This document shows positions 58,541 to 64,000 of a stretch of DNA of 64,000 nucleotides, one piece after another. Both the position numbers and the translations under genes were made by a program. Source of the stretch: Lepas anatifera (taxonomy: Eukaryota; Arthropoda; Thecostraca; Lepadidae); contig JAOTON010001598.1 of NCBI GenBank assembly GCA_034440635.1, positions 372,001-436,000 on the forward strand. Reading direction: 5' to 3'. Each line of letters begins with the position of its first letter. Position 1 is the stretch's first letter. The notes below the pieces were generated by a model. That model worked only from the letters and a program-made list of their open reading frames with translations, was not told the origin of the DNA and made no database searches.

Positions 58541-59521
58541 TTAACCCTCGCCCCCCGGGGGGTCCCCGACGCCCCCCAACGTTTTTCGGGAAGGAAAGAA
58601 AAAGAAAAGGGGCGGCACCCCCCGGTGGGGGCTCTACCTCTCCCCCCCACATTTTCCCCTCTCCCCTAAAATTTAACCCCCGCCACCCAACGTAAGGGCA
58701 CAGGCGAGGGCAAAAAAAGCCCCCCCCCCCTTCACCTTTAGAGTTTGGAAAAACCAACATAAAAAAGACAAATTTTTAAAAACCTCCACCACACTACCCC
58801 CCCGGCAAGAAAAAGAAAGAATAAATAATTTATTTTTCGCGAACCGTGGGCCGAGGGCGGGGCGCGCCCCCCCCAAAAAAAAAAAAAAAGGAAAGAAAAA
58901 TCAAAAAAAAAAAACAAAAAAAAAAAAACAAAAAAAAAAACTCTTAAAAAAAAAAATTTGGGCACCCCTTAACCATCCCCCGGGGCCAAATTTACCCTTT
59001 GCCCTTTACAAGGCAACCAAAACCAAAAAAACGACAAAAAAAAAAAATAAAAAAAAAAATAAACTAAAAAAAAAAAAAAAAAAAAAAAAAAACAAAAACA
59101 AACTATTTTAAATTGAGACATGTTATAATTTGAAAAAAAGTAACACCATTCCTAAAACGTTCCAAAGTTAAACTAAGGGAAGCGAAACACCTGAAACCAA
59201 AACCAACAGACCAAAGGGGGTAAAAATTACGGAAAAAAAAAAAGAAAATTACAAATAAAAATCCAAAAAAACTATAAAAAAAACCTAAAAAAAAAAAAAT
59301 AAAAAAAAATTTTTTAATCTTTTTATTAATTAACCAATAGAAAAAAAAAAAAAAATACCCAAACAAAAAAAAAACCCAAAAAAAAAAACAAAAAACCAAA
59401 AAAAAAAAAAAACCCAAAAAATACTTACTGAAATAACTCCAGAGTTCTATTGGGGTTTACAGAAACCCCCACAACAAAAAAATTAGGGGGGGGGGAGGGG
59501 GGGCCGGGCGGTGGGGGTTAA
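58541..59521 (+). mobile_element. piggyBac-like MITE, second family, with corrupted A/C-run interior (copy H)
   Basis: TTAACCCTCGCCCC at the left, GTTTTTCGGGA next, and a GGGCGGTGGGGGTTAA-like right end match copy G. Block by block the first 500 bp still follow copy G (GGGCTCTACCTCTC, CCTTTAGAG, GGGGCCAAATTTACCCTTTG), but T and G are widely replaced and long A and C runs dominate. This suggests poor base calling or gap filling rather than natural decay. Confidence 0.65.
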
Positions 59522-60206
59522 TTGGTCTGTTCCAGGGGCGTAGGAACGGTTTGAAAAGTTGGGGGGCCAACCTTAGAGGGGGCCCACCTCAAAGGGGTGG
59601 GCCCCTTTTAACTATTTTAATAAGGCCTCCATTGCTTTGAAGTAATTATGAACTATTTTAAATAGCTCGTTTGGTTTTAATAAGGCACGCATGCACACTA
59701 GGTTTTCAATATATGAAAAATTGAGAAATTAAATGTTGCCCTATGATTTCGAGGTCACGTATTATGATCTAATAAATCATAGAAAAAAATCCCAAAAAAA
59801 TATGTTTTGGCTTTTACCTATACTCTTTTTCAAATACGAAATACATTTCTAAGCTCTTTCGGGTGATTTAAATCATTTTCTACCACGAGCGCGTTTTTTT
59901 TATTTTTACAGATGCTTAGGCCCGTTTCATCATATTTACGAAATTAAAAACTGTTTATAAAGCTACAAACAACGCTTTGATACCAGATTGCCTCACTTCG
60001 CTATGATTTATCAACTTTTATTTACTTATTGAATGACAAAAAATGGGAATATTTATTTAGGTTATTACGGATCCCTCCTTTACATCATTAGATATGTATT
60101 TAGGTAAATGCTGATCACAATAAATCCACCTAGCTATATTTTGATGCCTAAGATGCAGAGTTCCAGTATGTCTGCAAGTGCAATATACTTGATGGCCAGC
60201 TTTGTG
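59522..60206. other. unrecognised AT-rich DNA
   Basis: GGGGCGTAGGAACGG at about 59535 may be a short MITE end. No gene was recognised. Confidence 0.35.
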
Positions 60207-60219
60207 ATGCCGAGGAGGT

Positions 60220-60558
60220 GTGGGCATGGTGTTATAGTGAATAGCAGCCTTGATTTTCACGCGGCCGGCCTGGGTTTAAGGCCCGGCAGATTCCTTGTGC
60301 AAGGAGCAATTTGACTCCCAAGAAACCCCTCCAACAGGGAAAGAGTTGGCGACGCCATATAACCCTGGCAGTTGGTGCGTCGATAAGTCCCAAAAATTAT
60401 GCTGGTTTCCACGCGGGCAACCCGGGTTCAAGGCCCGGTGGATTCCCTAAGCGAAGATCAATTTGGCTCCCGAGAAACCCTTCCAACAGGCAAAGAGTTA
60501 GCAACGCCAATAACCCTGGTAGTTGGTGCGTCGATAAGCCCCAAAAATTATTGATATT
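60220..60558 (+). mobile_element. dimeric SINE within a single 13-bp target duplication
   Basis: Two head-to-tail units (about 60220-60401 and 60402-60558) each have a box B (GGGTTTAAGGCCCGG; GGGTTCAAGGCCCGG), a CAACAGG...AAGAGTTGGCGACGCC-type body and a TTGGTGCGTCGATAAG tail. ATGCCGAGGAGGT lies at 60207-60219 and again at 60559-60571, and no such duplication separates the units. The second unit's head is 5'-truncated. Confidence 0.85.
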
Positions 60559-60689
60559 ATGCCGAGGAGGTCCAGCTTTGATCCTGAGCACCACTTTCAT
60601 GTGCTATACCCTTTGGCAGATTAATCCATCCCTCCTCTAAGCATTACAGACTGAACTGGCTCCCGCTGTCATTTCGTTTACAGCTTTGG

Positions 60690-61110
60690 CCTATGTGTGG
60701 GCGGCAGGGGAAGTACTCTACCTTCATGTGCTTCCCCATGAACTCTAGCGACTTTCACTTGGTCAAGCTGCAGGTCATGTTAAACTCGATAGTGGCCTCC
60801 CGGTCGATTATATTGTTGAGGGCTGACGCCTGTGTGTCGAGGCAGGACATGGTCCACCGCCTGAGGGAGGTGTTCTTCTTCTCCTGCTCCCCTCTGATAG
60901 AGATAATCTTGGCAAAGACGAACTTCCTCCTCCTCGCTGCAGAGCAATGTCATCAGGATCACCTCGGTGTGAACGAACATTGCAGAGGAGCACACGGCGG
61001 GCATGGGATTCAACTGCACCAACTTGGGCTGGGTATGAAGGCAGGAGAGCTCGGACATGACTTTCCGAGGGCTGTCCAGCCAGTCGTTGCTGGTCTGCAC
61101 CTGTAGCCAG
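60690..61110 (-). pseudogene. coding-like fragment, inverted duplicate copy 1, unknown family
   Basis: Minus-strand peptide SELSCLHTQPKLVQLNPMPAVCSS...ILMTLLCS continues after a frame change as KIISIRGEQEKKNTSLR and ALNNIIDREATIEFNMTCSLT. The same peptides, altered, appear on the plus strand at 61250-61790. No family was recognised. The frame changes and an in-frame stop indicate a decayed copy, or exons joined by undetected introns. Confidence 0.5.
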
Positions 61111-61249
61111 TAGGGAAAGTAAGGCTCGATAACGATAGCGACGATCTCCTACCAAGCTCCAATTTCCCTACTGACTCCAGATGAAAGTTATCAACAACTT
61201 GGTAGACGGTCCCAGAAACGTGCTATCCTAGCTCGCATACCTCAGGATC

Positions 61250-61790
61250 CAGCCCTAGATGGTGCAATTGACTGTCATACCGGCCGCGTGCTCCTCTGAA
61301 TGGTTCGCTCACTCCGAGGAGATCCTGATGAACATGGCATGTTCTGCAGTGAGGAGGAGAAGAGGAGGACCACCTTCCACAAGATCATCTCCATCAGAGG
61401 GGAGCAGGAGGTGGGGAACACCTCTCTTAGGCTGCAGGCCCTGCCCTACGTCAACACACAGAGGACCACTCTCAAAAATATAATTGACTGGGACGGGGTC
61501 ACTGAACCTATCATCACCTGCAGCTTGATCAAATCCAAGTTTCCAGGGTTCATGGAGAAGCCCATGGAGGTGGAGCACTTCGTCTGCGACAGGCAGGCCA
61601 TGGCTGATGCTGCCACGTCTGTAAAGCAAATGACAGCTGCCAATTCTGTCTGTCGTGCTGGAAGAGGAATGGTTTTATCAGGCGGTGGGCCCAGCACACC
61701 AAACTGATGCTCAGGATCAACAGCAAGCAGGACCTGCTCGACATCACAAAGTTGACGATGATATAGATGGAACTTAGTAACAAAGTTACC
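61250..61790 (+). pseudogene. coding-like fragment, inverted duplicate copy 2, unknown family
   Basis: Plus-strand frame 61300-61707 includes KIISIRGEQEVGNTSLRLQA, LKNIIDWDGVTEPIITCSL and MEKPMEVEHFVCDRQAMADA, homologous to the minus-strand copy at 60690-61110. The upstream part (MVQLTVIPAACSSEWFAHSE) lies in another frame. Similarity at the protein level in matching frames suggests both derive from one real gene. The function is unknown. Confidence 0.5.
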
Positions 61791-62023
61791 CGAAATCACA
61801 GAACCACTGATGAATGAAGGGATGAACGGATTTGACAGATATTCACCGAATGCTCAAACGGCGCACATTCCACCATATACACATTCAGAGATAACGTTGA
61901 ATTTCCTTTATCGGACATAACCCGGTCCAAGTTTTATCCAACGGAATGTATAGCGAATGTTTCACTGGCTCTGTAACGTTTTAAGTGTCATGAAGAAGCT
62001 TGTTGGTCTCAAAAATATTTCAC

Positions 62024-62058
<35 letters not shown>

Positions 62059-62426
62059 GGAGGGAGAGGAGGGAGGGAGGGAGGGAGGGAGGGGAGAGAG
62101 AGGTATGAAATTTTGCAGCAATTCTCGCTGTAGCTGTAGGGTTTTAGGTTACGACCATAACAGTGTGTGGAAGAAGCCGAAATTGATGTTTTATGTGGGC
62201 TTTTTCGGTGCGTTTAGTCAGAACGGACGAATGAGGGAAAGGGCACTCTTTTGGGCTCGAATAGGCATTTACCTACATATTATAATTAGGAAGGGATTAT
62301 TTTTCTTGCTAAGGCACGTTTGCTGACCTTCCGGCATCTGAGATCGTGCTAGGGGCCAGTAAAGTGTCGAGCAAGGGCACAGTTCCACTTAGCCAACGGA
62401 AAACCGGCCGGCAGTAAGATAGCTTT
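61791..62426. other. unrecognised DNA with a GA-rich tract
   Basis: Apart from the GA-rich microsatellite at 62022-62103 nothing was recognised. Confidence 0.35.
62022..62103 (+). repeat. (GA)n/(GGGA)n microsatellite
   Basis: GAGAGA runs followed by GGGAGGGAGG repeats. Confidence 0.95.
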
Positions 62427-62468
62427 CACACGCACCCCGCTGGGGGGGCGAAATTCGCCCCCAATTAA
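62427..62468. mobile_element. terminal fragment of piggyBac-like MITE
   Basis: CACACGCACCCCGCTGGGGG and GGCGAAATTCGCC closely match the left end of the element at 62815, then the sequence changes after CCCCCAATTAA. Confidence 0.5.
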
Positions 62469-62633
62469 CAAATGCTAATTGGACAAATTGTGTGTTTCTC
62501 GCACTTGTCCTAACCACATTATTGTTTCATTGATCTATTTGCCTTCAGCGATAGTCTTGTAGCGCTTAAGTACCGTTTATTTATACCTGTTCCATATCTA
62601 TCCTTAATGCAGGTCTCGTCTCTTTTTTTACAG

Positions 62634-62751
62634 ATTTGGAGCAAAATCGACAGAATGGAGGATTGGCCGCCAAGTGTCCGCTCGGGCGAAGTTCAGGCCA
62701 CGTTCCAGAGGGTGCGGGCGAACACTGTCTCTGCCACTAGCTGTTATCGAG
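62634..62751 (+). CDS. putative internal exon, unknown protein
   Basis: CTCTTTTTTTACAG immediately before 62634 is a strong splice acceptor, and GAG followed by GTGAGC at 62752 is a good donor. The 118-bp segment is open in two frames, one reading RMEDWPPSVRSGEVQATFQRV. No domain is visible and no partner exon was found within the window. Confidence 0.35.
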
Positions 62752-62814
62752 GTGAGCATATCGTTGATGTCAATTTGTTAGTTGGGTTGGGGTGTGGGGC
62801 ACAGGGTTACCAAG

Positions 62815-63230
62815 TTAACACGCGCCCCGCTGGGAGGGGGCGAATGTCGCCCCCTTCCTGGTTTTCCCCAGATAGCTAAAAAACGAAGAGATGCAGAACA
62901 ACGAAACTTACAGTACCTTATCCCTGCTTAATTTTACACATCTGACCAAATATTTGAGTTAAGGTCATGTCAGGTCAAAGAGCTATCCAAGGTCAAGTGA
63001 CCCGACCTCAAAACCTAAAATCATGAGTTTGAACCGGTGCCTCAGGAACATCTGCCAACCAATCAGTTTGAAACTTTCACAATATAATAAGGTCATTAGG
63101 GTCTACAAATCTGCTATCTCGGAATTTCGATATTTTTGACCTAAGGTGGGGTCAGTTTTTTGGTCACCCCATTACAAGGCTATGATGAAAAATTGAAAGG
63201 GCTCGTTTTCAGTAAATACCGGATAGATAA
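62815..63230 (+). mobile_element. 3'-truncated piggyBac-like MITE (copy I)
   Basis: Starts TTAACACGCGCCCCGCTGGG, then GGGGGCGAATGTCGCCCCC palindrome, CCCCAGATAGCTAAAAAACG and an AGGTCA-bearing body (AAGGTCATGTCAGGTCA, GACCTAAGGTGGGGTCA). No right terminus was found. Confidence 0.7.
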
Positions 63231-64000
63231 GGCGGTCTGGTTCCCAGTGGTAAACCAAGTTCTAAGGACTGAGCCCAATTGAAGGGGCTGGAGACAGTTT
63301 GCCGAGACCAGAACAGTCTCCAGCTTGAACGTAAAAAGGTTCTGGCTCGTGTTCAGTAACAGCAGCAGCTGGGTTCAGAGAGTAACTGTCAACAGTCGCC
63401 GAGTGGCACGCCACGCCGAGTCGGCCGCCGCACGCGATGGTGGACGGAGCGCGGTGGACCTCTGTACAGCTCCCAGCACCCGTCATCAGAGCTGACGCAC
63501 GAGACGCACGAGGCAGACGAGAGCCAGCTTCTTAGCGGCAGCGGCGGATTTCGAACGGGACCGTCGTCAGAGGTGGTGCAACTGTCACACGCAAAAGCCC
63601 AGCGTGCTCGGCGGGCCGAGGTATGCTGCAAGGCTGCAATCATAGCTGGAATTGGTGTGGTTACCCTTCCACTCCATATCAAAATGTCCATGGACGTGTT
63701 TTTAGTCCACACACGTGACTATTCTACAACGGGCCAGTTTGTACGATGCGTATCGCCTGCGCGCCGTTAGTCACTTGCGGGTCGTCCTAATCAAGGAGTG
63801 TCTACAATATATGCGTAAACCAAATGCAGATTATGTGCTGGTGAAGAACGGACACCACAGACTGAACGGCCGTGACGCTGAGTGTGTAGAATCGCAATTC
63901 ATCCGCCATCATATCAACAACAATAACTGACCAGTGAGGAGTCGCTGTGGACAGCCCAGTTGTGGTCAGAGGCTTCAGGTGCCGACGTCAGGCAGGAGGC
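63231..64000. other. unrecognised DNA to window end
   Basis: A 9-bp stem (GCTGGAGAC/GTCTCCAGC) lies at about 63289-63322. Overlapping frames at 63262-63930 show no recognised domain, though an exon cannot be excluded. Confidence 0.3.

Noticed and set aside
59103..59417. A Phe-rich membrane-protein-like frame
   Set aside because: It is the translation of long T runs (A runs on the plus strand) in the corrupted region.

Overview
The window looks like repeat-dense intergenic DNA from an animal genome, most likely an arthropod or another invertebrate. The reasons are tRNA-derived SINEs, GIY-YIG Penelope-like elements, a Ty3/Gypsy element, a non-LTR retrotransposon, many MITEs, long microsatellites and splice-site-like signals. 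No operons, Shine-Dalgarno sites, prokaryotic genes, CRISPR arrays or viral genomes were seen. The species cannot be fixed from the sequence.

Layout. 1-16 kb is mostly unrecognised DNA with small hAT-like MITEs, a 32-bp minisatellite (about 7.4-7.86 kb), two putative exons (2255-2593 and 8878-9191, minus strand) and a few SINEs. 16.2-20.2 kb holds a SINE cluster and a Penelope-like element (17036-20196) with inverted terminal repeats, each carrying a hammerhead-ribozyme motif. 24.1-32.5 kb is a nest: a TTAA-flanked MITE was split by a LINE, and the 3' UTR of that LINE was later split by a young Ty3/Gypsy element (24215-28093) that has lost reverse transcriptase and RNase H. 31.7-36.6 and 41.3-47.6 kb are rich in TTAA-flanked, piggyBac-like MITEs of several related families, all packed with AGGTCA/TGACCT hexamers. 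38.3-39.3 kb is a 23/24-bp minisatellite.

The only recognisable host-type protein gene is at 47.9-50.0 kb on the minus strand: a Mab-21/cGAS-like nucleotidyltransferase homologue, broken by two frame changes. At 51.3-52.8 kb a MITE is followed directly by a second, coreless Penelope-type pair of inverted terminal repeats, again with hammerhead motifs and a 12-bp target duplication. 54.9-55.5 kb is a very long (CT)n tract. 58.5-59.5 kb is a MITE copy whose sequence has collapsed into A and C runs, probably a data-quality problem. 60.2-61.8 kb holds a SINE dimer sharing one target duplication, then an old inverted duplication of an unidentified coding-like sequence. 62.6 kb has one putative exon next to further MITE ends.

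The parts do not form a pathway. They record successive transposition: TTAA MITEs first, then LINE and Penelope insertions, then a recent LTR-element insertion. The most interesting points are the hormone-receptor-like half-sites spread by the MITEs, the paired hammerhead motifs, the RT-less but recently mobile LTR element, and the Mab-21-like gene.
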